Shown one piece after another: positions 39,401-53,899 of a DNA stretch of 64,000 nt (position 1 is the stretch's first letter; every line of letters starts with the position of its first letter). This DNA comes from Whitmania pigra (Eukaryota; Annelida; Clitellata; Hirudinida; Haemopidae), in the NCBI GenBank assembly GCA_021613335.1, contig JAJTWR010000299.1, forward strand, positions 3,631,501 to 3,695,500, written 5' to 3'. Both the position numbers and the translations under genes were made by a program. Below the pieces are notes generated by a model that saw only the letters and a list, made by a program, of their open reading frames with translations, was not told where the DNA came from and searched no databases.

Positions 39401-42400
39401 GTAGGCTTGAAAGTATCTGACCATTTAGGACTAAAATAAAAATGAGATGCAAATAAATATGGAGGAATATTGATGGTTCTTAATCATTCAGGGGGATGCT
39501 CACTTATGGAACATATGTTGCAGTTCCAACTGAAGCTCTTCCTATACCAAAGCTCTGTCTTTCTGGTCGAGTGCCTCCAAGGTTTGCAGGTTTTGAATTT
39601 TTATTTAATTTCATCATTTGACGACTCGATCGCTTTGAAGGAACAACATTATTGAGATGACCCACATTGAGCTCCCGTCCAACCTCACAGAATGGCCTCA
39701 GTTCCACAACGGTGTCGCTGCGGGACTCCGACTAACAGACAACACAAAGGTTTCAAATCATTCTGATCATTCCTGCTATTAGTTGAGCATAGAATTTCAA
39801 CAAACTCTTTCAATCTATCTCAGCTGGACTCAACATGGATCCTGTTCAATAAATTGAAGAGTGAAAATATGACTAATGAACATGCAGGCTTCCTCATGGG
39901 ACAGGGTTTGACTGGGCATCTGTCAGGTCTAGCATGTCTTGATGTTCACGACTACCTCATCAAGGTTCTATCTTTATTAAATAAATAATTGATGCTGCAT
40001 AGATTGAATACAATATCTTTGAATCGTAGGGTAACGAGATGATCAGCATTGGCTTATTGTTGGGAATGTCGGCGGATAAGTGAGTTCATTTGTTATTTGT
40101 ATTAGTGGAATTGCGGATGTCGTGATGTTTACCGCTCGATTACAATTTAGACGAGGAACGATGGATATGACGGCGACCAAAACTTTGAGCATCCACATCT
40201 CGGCATTGTTGCCTCCCTCTTCCGCGGAGTTGGACGTCCTCCACAACATCCAAGTTGCCTCCGTCCTCGGAATTGGACTCGTTTACCAGTCATCTGCTCA
40301 CAGGCACATATCGGAAGTGCTACTCTCCGAAATTGGTTCGGACATTCTAATGCGTAGTTGGGATGTTGTTGATTTTATAAAAATGTTGCATCGTCCAGGT
40401 CGTCCACCTGGTCCGGAGATGGAAAACAGCGTTGATCGGGAATCTTATTCCTTGGCAGCTGGTTTGGCTCTTGGAAATGTCATGCTTGCAGTTCAGTATT
40501 CTGGTGTCAATATCTTCATTTTCTTTCAGGCATTTTACAAAAGTATTCTTTTACTTGCAGAAAGGAACAGAACTGTTGGACGTGTCAGGAAGCGAAATGC
40601 CCGATTATCTTTATTACTACATGAACGGGAGAAAGAGGAAACCTATGGTTTGTTAACGTTGCAACAAGTGCCAATGCTGTCATTAAAATTACGTTGACGA
40701 TCCAATGTCATGCTGATGTGTTTTGCTTTCAGTCGAACTCTTACAAGGAGAGATACAAAGCAACGAGTTGTCAGATTAAAGAAGGGGAGTGCGTCAACAC
40801 TGATGTCACTGCACCTGGAGCCATCGTAGCTCTTGGTCTCATGTTCTTTAATTCCGGGAACGCGTACGTAGTCGACTACATTTTGTTAATAAATTAGGCA
40901 GTGAATTTAATCTGATTCTTATAATGTGCACGATCCTGCATTACTGGTGACTATCAAAACATTTTTTAAATTATTAGTCCTGTTAATGTATTCTCATCTA
41001 ATTAAATTTCTAAGTTAGTTATCCTAATTTACAAGAATTTCATCCCTTTGAGTTCAATTTTTTTTTTAATTTTGAATTCTAGTTTCCATTCTTTCAAAAA
41101 TTATATACATTTTCAAAAATCAATATTCACTGTAACGGAATGATCTTTATTACCTAAACTATGTTATTACTAATGCTAATATTACTTATTAGTACATAAT
41201 CATGTGTAATCTTCTGGTTTTCTTCTTACAGTTCTATTGCTGATTGGTTGGTGGCACCAGACACACCTTCATTGTTGGAATGCATGATGCCAGATCTACT
41301 CATGTTGAGGGTGAGACTTCATTGGCATAAACCTAAGAATATCTTTTAATTCAAATAGAGTTCAATAATTCCTTGAAACATCATCATTTGTCTTGGATTT
41401 GTAGACAATTGGCTATGGCCTCATTATGTGGCAGTCTGTAGTCCCCACTGACGATTGGATCAACAGTAATATTCCAGAGGTCATTTAAAGAATTGTTTTA
41501 TACATTATACATGTGGTTTTCTAATCATTGTTATAATTTACACTCTTGTTCAATTATTTGTAGATAGTTAAGGAGTGTGCATTTGACAGATGCCAAATAA
41601 ATGAAAATCCAGACTGTAATGTGGACATTGAGCTAATGAGGTTTTCATTACATCTTGATGTTTTACTTTTCTATTAAATACTTGAAACATAATTTTGTAT
41701 TGTTTTGTTTTATCAGCCAAGCATATGTTAATATAATTGCTGGAGGTTGCATGGTTATTGGTCTAAAATATGCAGGTTCTGCAAATAAAGAAGCTTTTGA
41801 ATGTTTGGTGAGTTTGAGTTTTATTTTCCAGAGGAAGCATCCACTTGTGATTTATTTAATTTGAATCCACAGTACAGGCATTTCCAGCAGATATTCTGCT
41901 GGCAAAAGACAGCAGCTTGTATCGATTATGCTGGCAAGTACACCTTGGAGCAATGTTTATGTCTGGTCGTTCTCTGCATGGCAATGGTCTGGTGATGAAT
42001 TTTCATCCTTTGCAAACATTAGCATTAGCTTATTATTAAAAGCTTTATAAATATTTTATTTGCAGGTGATGGCTGGCACAGGTGATCTCACTGTTCTAAG
42101 GATTTGTCGACATCTCAGAGCTCGGATTGCTCCGCATGTGCATTACGGGAGTCACATGATTGTGGGAATGGCATGTGGTTTGCTGGTCCTTGGGGGAGGA
42201 AAGTGAGTTCTTTAATGTAATTAACTCATTTTGCTTTAATTTATTAACATCTGATTGCTTTCAGGTGTACCTTATCATCAAAGCCTGAAGCTGTGGCTGC
42301 AATGCTTTGTGCATTTTTTCCAAAATTTCCAATCCACGCCAACGACAACAGGTGTTTTCATTTGATAAAATGCAATTTAATGGCAATTACATGTTTTCAA

Positions 42401-44878
42401 GTCATTCGCCAGGTTCCATCTGCAGGCATTCAGGCATTTGTATGTGCTGGCTGTCGAGAAACGCATCTTAATACCGTGCGATGTCGACACGAACAAGGCC
42501 TGCTATGCCGAGCTACAATTGGTTCACGAGGTTTGTTCATTCTCTTTCTATTTGTGAGCAAGAGCAGACCATAAAGACACTCAGATGTTAAAAATGAAAT
42601 ATTTTGACATTGGCATTCCGAAGGGATTTATTATTATCATCGTTATTAAGTGTCAAAAGCCTAGTGGTTAAACTCTTGGTCTTATGTGGTTAAGGCCTTT
42701 GCCTTGATGGCATCTTTAAATCCCAGTTGCATGCAAGAATTTCTATGACTAAGCAACAAGTACCCGCTTCACAAGCATTTCGTTGAAAAAGATGATAAGG
42801 GAAAGCAAATAAAATATAGGAAATAAATCTTAATGCTGTTTTGTACTCAAAGGGGGCCTTTTGATAAAATGTACATCAGAGGAAGAGTAAACAGCGGAAT
42901 GCAACATTTTGCATGAAAATTGCCTACAGATTGAGTTCAGCATCTACTTCAATAATTATTGAAGGAAGTCAAGTGCGCTTTGTGAACATTTTTGGTAGAT
43001 TGAATTAATTCGGTATACATTAATCATCATCTTCCAGTAAAATAAAAATATGTGTAAAGAGGCACTAGAAACATTTTTCCTATCAGAAGCGTGAAACAGT
43101 CAGGCTTAAGTTAACATCCAACATGAGGATACACCTTCAGATTATAATTTTTCAGTAGGACCATCAGGCCTTGGATCACTGCCAAATAAGATCAAAACTC
43201 ATATGCTGATTTCTGCTTTGATGCATGACTTTGATTTGTTTTACGTTGTCTGAGATACACTTAGGTTCTAAGTTAGCATTGTCAATTGTAGTGCTACGTT
43301 TTGTTCTTTCTGTAATGGGGACACATTTGTCCACAAATGGTCTAATGGTACTTTAATTCATGGGTTGGAATGTGCTATGACAAAATTAGATTTTGTTAGG
43401 CCTTTTAAATTAACAGTTTACAACTTAAATTATCTGTTAAATCTCTTTAAAATAAGTAAACACTTTTTCAGAACAACACCGTTGAAAATGTGACATCTCC
43501 GTGTTTGTTGCCTGAACTCGACTCATTAAAAGAAGTAAGCTCAGCTCATTAATGACAGACAGCTTAAATTTATTGATTGTATTAAAAACCATACAAATAT
43601 TATACATCTTCAAAGATCAGAGTTTGGGATCAAGACTACTGGCATATTGAATTCAAGAAATCTGAAAATTGGGATTCATTGAAGTAACACTTCTTGATGA
43701 TACCAACTGTTTGTTGCCTGAATGCCTTAACTGGTGACATTTTATTTCTTTAAACATTCAGAACAATTTTGTCTGGAGGTGGTCGCCTTTTTGTCAAGCA
43801 GAGAATAAACCACTCGTTGCAGTCAAAATATGTACGTTTAGGATTAGCTTTAAACAATGTCATCCAAATCTCTCTTATTAAATATTTATGATTTCAGATG
43901 TCAGAATTTTCCATTGAAGGAAATGAATTTCTCGACAAAATCTTCAAAGTAGGATCAACATTTAATATTTAAAAATGTATCATTTATAAAATATCAAAAT
44001 TTAAACCCAAATCATTTTAAAGCACAAGGACGTGGTCAAATCTAGGGGTTCATATCTGGCAGAGTTTTCTAAACTTTTCATTCAAGATACAGAGGTGGAA
44101 CACCTTTATTCTGAAAATGTTACAGTTTTTCAAAGAACCTCTTTTTTTACAGCATGACACTTTTTCTGAGTCATCACAACTTATATTTAAATGCTTGTAC
44201 AACAAGATATCAGAGATGCTTCCTATACAAGTCGACATTCATCAGGTAAGGGAATGACATGCTACATCCTCATGCAACTTTCTTAGTGATTTAAGATAAG
44301 AAATCATTGCAGAACATAGCCTTTAGTTTGAAAAGTGCCACTCATCCATTCCTCCTATGGCAGTTTAGAATTCTGTGTGCCTACCACGACCGAGTTGAGC
44401 GCATAGATGGAGACGCTTTTTCTTCAGTCAGCAAGGAGTTTTTGATTGCAATGCAAAATTCCATAGAAGGCCTACTTGCAAAGTGTCTTGATGATCAAAG
44501 TATTTATAGATATTATTAATCTTTTCATTTATTAAGTTATAACATGAACCTGTTTCTGTTTTGAGGCTTCAGAATGTCTTTGTACTGTTATCTAACCAGC
44601 AAGGAGATAAGCTCTTCAGAAAACACCAAGAGCCAGCTTTCATCCTATCTCACTTGGTTCAGTATTCCCCATCCCAAGGCACTTTTCCCCAATGGACCCT
44701 GTAATCATTCCTGTATTCACATCTCTCATTTTTGGATTGAAACCTTATTTATCTATTTGATGTTGCAGGCTCGTGCTCATTCTCCTCGTTGTATTGCACC
44801 TTGAAGGACAGAGGTCTGTCGGTGGCTTGCATCAAAGCTCTAAGTCGGTCTATGGAAGAACTTCAGAGACAAAAATGA
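33442..44878 (+). CDS. ANAPC1: Anaphase-promoting complex subunit 1
   Basis: Largest scaffold subunit of the APC/C cell-cycle ubiquitin ligase. About 30 exons. The likely start ATG is at 33442 (MFCTQDAKLFVPHGR), aligning with the human N-terminus; the first two exons, 33442-33597 and 33726-33935, are in frame (RTFTMDSPVIK). Then the WD40-like half: ALWCNFIMPSDK (34005), VKNVWPIQNGLLFERC (about 34777), FSLIHPLDELVPVVHKTG (about 35040), and a serine-rich loop at 35460-35760, the position of the disordered phosphorylated loop in vertebrates. The proteasome/cyclosome repeats occupy about 39.7-42.5 kb (GFLMGQGLTGHLSGLACLDV, ISIGLLLGMSADK, TMDMTATKTLSIHISALLP, GRPPGPEMEN, MAGTGDLTVLRICRHL, HANDNRFHLQ). 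The C-terminal exons run to TGA at 44876. A 63-nt intron at 40336-40398 is read through without a stop. Candidate AATAAA at 45019. Confidence 0.93.
42655..42770 (+). repeat. tRNA-derived SINE-like repeat, copy 3
   Basis: Located in an ANAPC1 intron. AGCCTAGTGGTTAAACTC and then TGTGGTTAAGGCCTTTGCC give two A-box-like words; TTTAAATCCCAGTTGCATGC sits in the B-box position, and the tail GAATTTCTATGACTAAGCAAC matches that of copies 1 and 4. Confidence 0.55.
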
Positions 44879-45167
44879 CTGCTTTAAATTACCAGCTGTT
44901 TTTAGTCATTAAATATAAGGCATGGAAAAATCACTTTTTCATTTTTTTTTTTTGCAAAAACATTATCAAACATCTCAACTTTTGATGCATATGACCAATA
45001 TATATGTGCAGGCATCACAATAAATTACGCCCGAACAGTGACTAGAGCAACAGAACTCACACTCGATGGTAGACAATGGCACGATGAATCAAATGCAGGG
45101 AAGTCTTGCAATATGCAAAGAAAAAAGTGGAGATCAGATGTGCAGATGTTGTAAATTAACGTGCGAT

Positions 45168-48108
45168 TCACTGAGAGTAGAATACTTTGTAGTATACTGT
45201 CTTGGATCTCCATAACGAGTACGAGTTGTCAAACTTTAAGTGGTAGACTCCTCTGCCTGGATAAGTGTGACTTCCACAATACACTTCTTCGTGGCAGTCC
45301 CTCCTATAAATCTGTATAATTTCATCCATGGGGGGACCAGGCTCTCTTCTGTGGTTCCCTTTCTCAACATCTCCCTTGTCAGCCACTGAATTCAGTCAAT
45401 TCTCAAAAGTTATAATTAAATCTCATAATTAGTATTGTCAAGAGTAAGAAGGACTATTCAAAAATTGTCAAAGAAGAAATGATAATGTCTGATTTGAATT
45501 TTGATGAAAACCCAGTGAGATCAAAAACTAACAAGACTCTCCATCTTCATCAACATCTTCTTCACCACTGGATTCACTGGCCTGAACAGTCACATCTTCA
45601 GGTGGTGTCAATGTCCATTCAAAGTACACCCCAAATCCAACATCGTAGTTATCGGTTGCAAATTCCCAGAAGATGCTTGTTCCATTCTCATGAGTTGGAA
45701 CCTTCACCTGAAAAACATTCTCTAACAAATACATAACCTGAACAACGCATATATACCATTACCTAATAATTGCGTTTATTTGTAATGTAATCATCAACCA
45801 AATAACTGGTGATAACAGTAACATGTGACAGAAACTCTAATGAAGTAGATCATACAGATCTTTTTCCAGCATTAGATACTAAATTTTCTTAAAGAATAGC
45901 TCTTAAATATAAGTTACACTTTTGTTTTATCAAACTTCCGAAGTCTATCCAATTTATATTCAATAGCTCTTTCATTTCAACTTGTAACAGTAATGATTTT
46001 GTATCTTCACTGAAACAAAGGGTTGACCAACTTTTAATTTTGAATTTTTATGGTTTTGCCCAAAAATGTCATTTCTCAAGATGAAAGGAATTCTTGAAAA
46101 TAAGCAAAAGGTTTAGAGACACAAATTGCAGTGCAGTGCTAGTCATATCATGCAATATGCCAAAATAGATGTATGAAATTATGAGGACACTGACCAATGC
46201 CGCAGAATTGTGGTCTGAACTGAAGTACCGTTAGACACATGATGACTAATGGCATTAAAAATAACCAAACTGAGCTCAAGACAGCCTAGTTTTTCAAAAT
46301 CAAATTTCAATTCTGAAACATCTGCTTATGTCAAAAGATATTCATAGAAATAAAGTAAAAGCATACAGTGGCTGTTGAAAGTGATCCAACTTTGATGATA
46401 TTATCGGGATTCTTTCTAACAGAATTTTTGAATTCTTTTATGTCCGATCTTGTCCAAAGAGATGCAGGAATCAATGGAGGCATTCCAAACTCCATAAGAT
46501 CTGATAATTATCAAGAATCCAAAAATCACTTTCATTAAAAAAAATTTGCAGTAAGTAGTGCGTAATTACCTTCGTTGGTAAGTGGAAACTCATTAGAATC
46601 AATGTGATTTGGCTCAGAGTTGTCATCATTGACACTGACTCCAGACTTCGTGTTTCCATCAACAACAAGCTCAACAAAAGAAATTTTGCTTTCGTGCAAG
46701 AGAGGATCATCATCAGCATCTCCCTTCACCATCATCCTAAGTTGAAAATATTGCTGTCTTTGGTGTATCAGTTGCTGGCTGTGCACCTGATCAATGTACT
46801 GCTCAAAGTGTTGCTCTTGCAACTGGGAAATCAATGCTTCTTGCTACAAAATCAAAATGCAATATTTCAATAACAATGTCTCAAAGATGATGCAGCAAAT
46901 TTACACCATAGACTGCAAAAAGCAATGGAACTACAAACATTACGAATGCTAACAGCTAACACATATTTATAACATAAATAACAATTTGTAATTTCAAAGT
47001 TGTCTACTCATTCACCTCTTCTTCATTGTCTGGCATTTGCTGCTTTGCATATTGCCTGTACTGGATTGATGTTTGCTGATTAAGGCAATCCTTAATCTGT
47101 TTTCTAAAAATCCAGTTATCTTTAATAACAATAATAATATAATGACAACTGCCAAACCAAACACAAAATCAAGTACTTTAGCTTCAATTGTTTGAGTCTT
47201 TTTTCTTCAATTTTTATGAGGACTTCATAGTTTTTGTCATCCATCATATTTTCATTTCTGCACAACCATCAAGAAAAGATGTTAGTAATGAAGTAATTCA
47301 AACAGATGTGAAGATTATCAAGAAAACAATTACAAACTACAATGAAACAACTGCTAACTCTAATTCCAATAACTTCAATTAAATAAAATACAACCCTAAG
47401 TTTTGTTCTGAATCATGCATTCCAACTTTATGTGCTTCCAAATATGGTAAGAACTGTGGACAATGTTCCATAAGAAGTGCAAGGAATCCCTTAATAGCAT
47501 CTTCCACAGACATGTCACCCAAAGATTGCCAGTACTGGCTGTATGTTTAAACTCAATTAATCCAATATAACATTATGGAGGAGAATGAAAAACAAGAATA
47601 AAATAACAAAATGAAAGTTATATAAACAAAAGTTATATTCCAGATTAGGTAACATATAAGAATGTCCTCACTAATTAATAATTATTAAATAATTATATTT
47701 ACTTTCTGTCATTTCCAACAACATCAAGGAGGCCCACATCAGCTGATATTTCAGGCAGGAATTTCCCATGATTAGCTTGCTTTATGAGACCAGTAAGCCT
47801 TATTCGGTCATTGTATGATAACTGAAGTGCTTTTGTTCCCTCCTTTTCTGAAAATGTAAAAAAAATAATACTAATGCCCCAAAGAATCATCAAATTAAAA
47901 TCACTGGAAATGCTTCCGCAACAACTGAAATTTAATTTGAACAATATGATTACGTGCCTTTGAAAAACTTAAGACCAAGTTTGAACAAATCGTGTAAGGA
48001 AAGCCCAAGATTTAGTACTTGATGCTCTTTTAAATAGTCATTTTGATTATCTGCAACCTCAAGAACATCATCCTCGCGAACAGTCTCCCTCAGTTCCGAC
48101 GACGCCAT
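45168..48108 (-). CDS. ACBD3: Acyl-CoA-binding domain-containing protein 3 (Golgi adaptor)
   Basis: Golgi scaffold (GCP60) that binds giantin/golgin and PI4KB. Nine exons on the complement: 47958-48108, 47703-47847, 47395-47538, 47177-47257, 47016-47103, 46570-46843, 46367-46500, 45533-45707, 45168-45385; 1410 nt, 469 residues. Order: acyl-CoA-binding domain ([50 protein letters not shown]), a charged and Gln-rich helical part ([22 protein letters not shown]), the conserved [15 protein letters not shown], and the GOLD domain ([66 protein letters not shown]). The start is the ATG at 48108 (GGCATGGCG); upstream in-frame sequence has no ATG. Intron 1 needs a GC donor (47957-47956). Its 3' end faces ANAPC1, 289 nt between stops. 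Confidence 0.95.
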
Positions 48109-48988
48109 GCCAACTATGACCAAGAAAACCAGTGATGGCAAGCGTTTTCAAGGTTACTTGCAGGCAATTGCCGTTTATTTCAAGTGATTAAATAAACGAA
48201 TTCTATTTTCAAGTCCAGTTGGAACAAATCTATTTTGAATTAAATTATATTCTCACTGAGGCACATTAAACGAATGTGTTGATATTTTTCAATTCGATGA
48301 ATCCGAAATAAGTAAAATGGGGAACGGAAAGTATTTCTTACTCACGAACTGCTTAACCACCAAACTAACATTTAAAAAACATCAACGTCGCCAGGCTCTA
48401 GCAGCTTCAATTCCCAGAAAAATGCAATCAATATTTTTTAAGCAGTGCAACTTTTGATGGTTATTTATCGAAGCTTATTAGAAGCGGGGTTTGTTACTTA
48501 TGTATTAATACAACTATGCGGGAGGACAGAAATGAATCTGGCAGGCGGAAAAGTATGCAGATCTGCTGAAAGCGAAAGGGTACAGAATAGATCTTTTCCC
48601 CATCGTTGTTGGTACATAGGGCATATATGCTATAGCTGGCAAATTGACTCACTAAGATTGGGTTGTCTAGCCGAGAAGGCTATGACATCTGGGAATGCAG
48701 GTGCGGGCTCGTTCTCTACCTGGCAATTGAGGATCCACAAGATTTCAGAAACCACTACGGGAAAGCAGTCGACATCCGGTATCGATGATGACCCTAAATT
48801 CGGAGCCAACACTGTGGCCGAGATAAGAGGTATTGCCGGTTCGCAAATTACCATCCAAAGTCATGAAAAATTTAATCCCCGGACTAACGCGGCACAGAGA
48901 ACTGAGTCCCGTCTGCATATAATAATTATTCAGCATGGAGAAGCTAGCGAGAGCTTTCACATCCGTTGCAGGCAACTGAGGTCACGAT
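48109..48988. other. Upstream flank of ACBD3 and hAT target region
   Basis: Promoter side of ACBD3, then (48460-48988) a less AT-rich sequence that continues at 51419 on the other side of the hAT element. If the element is removed, a minus-strand-free stretch of plus frame (about 48948-51570) stays open across the junction for some 50 residues, but I recognise no domain. A plus-strand frame of 233 residues starting at 48445 runs into the transposon and is probably chance. Confidence 0.35.
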
Positions 48989-51410
48989 CAGGGGCGCAAC
49001 CAGCGAAAAATGCTGGGGGGGGCTCAAGTTTAGAAAAGCCCGACGCAGTCGAAAAATTTTTGAAACTGTTCAAATCAATACTACTAATTTTAATTAATAA
49101 AGAATTAAAGATAGAACTAATTATTATTATAAGTTTTTATTTATAAGTCTGCAGTCTTTTTTTGTATCTTTAATAATTTATTAATGAGCTTGACCAGGAG
49201 TGGGCAAACTTTTTGACTCGAGGGCCGCAATGGGTTCATATATTGGACCCGGGGGCCGGACCAAGAGTAGATGGACGGTGTGTATGTGTGAATTAATATA
49301 AATTAAATTTACATTTGTAACATTAATGTTTAGATTAATTTAAGGTAGAAAAGCATAAAAAGAGTTATTTTACAAAACTTTTATGCAATCTTTAATAAAA
49401 TAGTATCTTCAATTTTAGTGGGAACAGTGTTGTTGGTCTCCCTTTCATTAAGGAATCAAAGTCAGGCGTTAGCTTTGTTGTAGCAATTCGCAGAATAGAT
49501 CTGAGGTATCAGTTAACTGGTATCTGTGACGGGATTTATTGATCTTCATGACGCTGAACGTCTGTTCACACATGTAGGTTGAGCCAAACAAGGCCCAAAT
49601 CTTCTGTGCCATCTCTCGGAAATTTGGAAAACAGTCATCTTTAAGTGAGGCATAGAACTCTTTTAATGGAAGAGAGCGGAAATTCTCCTTTAAGATTGCA
49701 TCAGATTGACGATCGATTAGTTCCAATTGCACTTCTTGTGGGGCTGTTTCTGGGTCTTGTGATAAGGAACAGGCCACCAGCTGAAGTGACTTTTCAATTT
49801 TTTGAAAAACTGAAAACCGACGGCAGAATTCTTCATGCAGGTCATTCAGTGATTTGCTATATTTATTCACATTTTGGATGGTCTTTTCCTGTGTGACTAG
49901 TGTGGGAAAATGAGAGAAGATTTTCTTTGAAATTTGCTTAGAAAAAAAAGGTCAACTTGGCTTTGAAGGCATTTACATTACTATACATGTCGTGCACATA
50001 CAGGTCTTTTCCCTGTAGCTTAACGTTAAGCTCATTTATGTGAGAAAAAATGTCAACAGCAAAAGCAAAGTCACACAGCCAATTCTTGTCGCTCAGCTCT
50101 GGAAAATCATCAGACTTCCCCTATAACTCCAAAAATGTATCAATCACTTCTTTAAGATCCCACACTCGTTTAAAGACTTTGCCCAAACTCAACCAGCGGA
50201 CACGAGACTGGTAAAGCAAGTGGTGGTCTGCGTCGGTTTCCTCCAGAAATGCAATGAACTGACGGTGCTGAAGTCCCTTTGCTCGTATGCAGTTAACAAG
50301 CTTTATAACTGACTAAATTATCTAGTGCTCCGCGGGCCGGCTTGAAACGGCTGCCGGGCCGTAGTTTGCCCATCCCTGAGCTTGACTATCTTCTGTTTCA
50401 AAGTTTCAAGTCAGTTAAAGCAACTGTAAAAAAAAAGTTTATGATATGTTTAAAATTGTAATATGATATGATTGATATCCTAAACATTTCACCTAATTAT
50501 GTATAAAATTAAGATCCTAAACAGTTTAAAACAATTTTGAAATGTTGTAGTCTAAATTACATTTTGATGTGTTTGCAGTTACAAAATAATTTTTCGATCA
50601 ATCTGTGAAAATCCGTTCACCATTTTATTTACTGGAAGAAGTGCAATAGTTGTTTTGTTCACAGATATTCTCAATAAACTTTGCAAACGACAGGCAGACA
50701 TAGTCGTCCCGAGATGACTTTTAATAAGGCGAAGTTTAGAAAATGCCCTTTCTGCATCTGATGACGTAAATGTCTGAGTAAGAGCAACATCGAGCATATG
50801 CAACTCGGGCTGAAGGCTTGTGGCACAGAAAAGATCTTGTAGTTCGATACCCGCATTGGGGTCAGACTGATCAGCACGTAAACTTGTCGATGTGAATTGG
50901 AGCTGTCTTTGCACAGTTTCAGCGTCTTTTCCATGAAGGTTGCAGAATTCCGAAAGCTCGGGAGTCATTGTGCCATTCTGCAAAGCATCAAGAGCAGCCA
51001 AGGCAGGGTTGTCAAAACGACATTATCTGATCATCAGATAACCAGCGAAAAATGCTGGGGGGAACTCAAGTTTAGACAAGGGATGAAAGCCCGACGCAGT
51101 CGAAAAAATTTTGAAACTGTTTAAATCAAAACTACCAATTATAATTAATAAAGAATTAAAAATAGAACAGATTATTATTATTATGAGTTTGACTATCTTC
51201 TGTCTACAGTCTTATTTTGTATCTTTAATAATTTATTAATGAGTTTGACTATCTTCTGTCTCAAAGTTTCAAACCAGTTAAATTTCCTTACCCCCCCCCC
51301 CCCCACAAAAAAAAACTCATCAGATTTGGAAAAATTGCAGGGTCTCTCCTATTAGGCCTGGGGGGGCGCAAGCCCCCCCCTGCCCCCCCCCCCCCCTAGT
51401 TGCGCCACTG
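48989..51410 (-). mobile_element. hAT element, ZMYM-type, complete ends, carrying a nested hAT
   Basis: Left terminus CAGGGGCGCAACCAG and right terminus, inverted, CAGTGGCGCAACTAG. The 8-bp target duplication GTCACGAT is exact (48981-48988 and 51411-51418). The minus-strand frame 50579-51001 carries the hAT C-terminal domain (TSSDAERAFSKLRLIKSHLG). Without the nested insertion the element is about 1.24 kb, so it lacks most of a transposase and is likely non-autonomous. Homologous along its length to 31111-32264, including the internal direct copy of the left terminal region (49003-49140 and 51042-51190). Confidence 0.9.
49195..50378 (-). mobile_element. Nested hAT element (GTF2IRD2-like transposase)
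   Basis: Left end CAGGAGTGGGCAAACT, right end inverted CAGGGATGGGCAAACT (14 of 16 identical). Exact 8-bp target duplication AGCTTGAC at 49187-49194 and 50379-50386. The minus-strand frame 49469-49870 gives the C-terminal hAT domain (ALFGSTYMCEQTFSVMKINK); further transposase-like sequence continues up to about 50310 (LLYQSRVRWLSLGKVF) with an internal stop near 50120. The 5' part of the transposase is missing. It inserted into the ZMYM-type element after that element's spread. Confidence 0.92.
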
Positions 51411-52185
51411 GTCACGATCGACACAAGGTCAGAGTCTCACGTAATCGACGGTTTCAAAGCGTTCAGTGATCAACATAAAGAAGTCAAGGAGAACTTTAAG
51501 TGTCACCCCATTCCAGGCAATAATCATTAAGAAAGAATAAGGAGGCCATAGAGAATCTCTCACTGCCGAAGATAACGTTGGCCCAGAAAATGTCAGGAGA
51601 ATCACAGAGCTGAACCTTTGAATGTGGGAGAAAATCCTTTGAGGATTCAAAGTGGATTACTAACAAACCACAAGTCATTGGTTGTATTGTCAAGCTTGAG
51701 TCATGTACCAGAAACCCCTGCCAGATGCATAACCTAACACCAGAGCTGAATCCACCATTACCCTCCAGACAGCAGGACTAATGTAACTTCAAAAGACCAC
51801 CTAGAGCTCTAGAATTATTTCCATTCCCACAACACATATTCTGGTGGCCTGGCAAAGTCTCAAAAGATCAAATTGTAAGACAATGCATTCCAGAATAAAA
51901 TTTAGCTCAGATCATATAAACGAAATTCTGCTCATTGAACATTGAATAAATAAATCTTTTTCCAATAAATTCAAGATGAAAAAGAGAAATAAATGGGTCT
52001 CAATAAACAAATTGATATATTTTTTAATCATGGCAACTTAACTCCTCTAATTGAATTTATCATTCATAAAAATCTTGAAACAAGTCTAGCAAATTCTGCT
52101 GCAACAGCTTCACTCATAAGAAGGCCACATCCTGAAATATTGTACATGTCTGCATTTATCAAAATTCACAAATGAAAAATTATAC
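51411..52185. other. Downstream flank of YY1
   Basis: Right half of the sequence interrupted by the hAT element, then AT-rich DNA forming the 3' flank of YY1. No gene, RNA or repeat family recognised. Confidence 0.4.

Positions 52186-53899
<1,714 letters not shown>

Noticed and set aside
48106..48141. Upstream start for ACBD3
   Set aside because: The in-frame extension begins with TTG, not ATG; the ATG at 48108 has a good context.
48445..49146. 233-residue plus-strand frame
   Set aside because: Its last third is hAT terminal sequence read in the noncoding direction, and the first part has no recognisable domain or splice structure.
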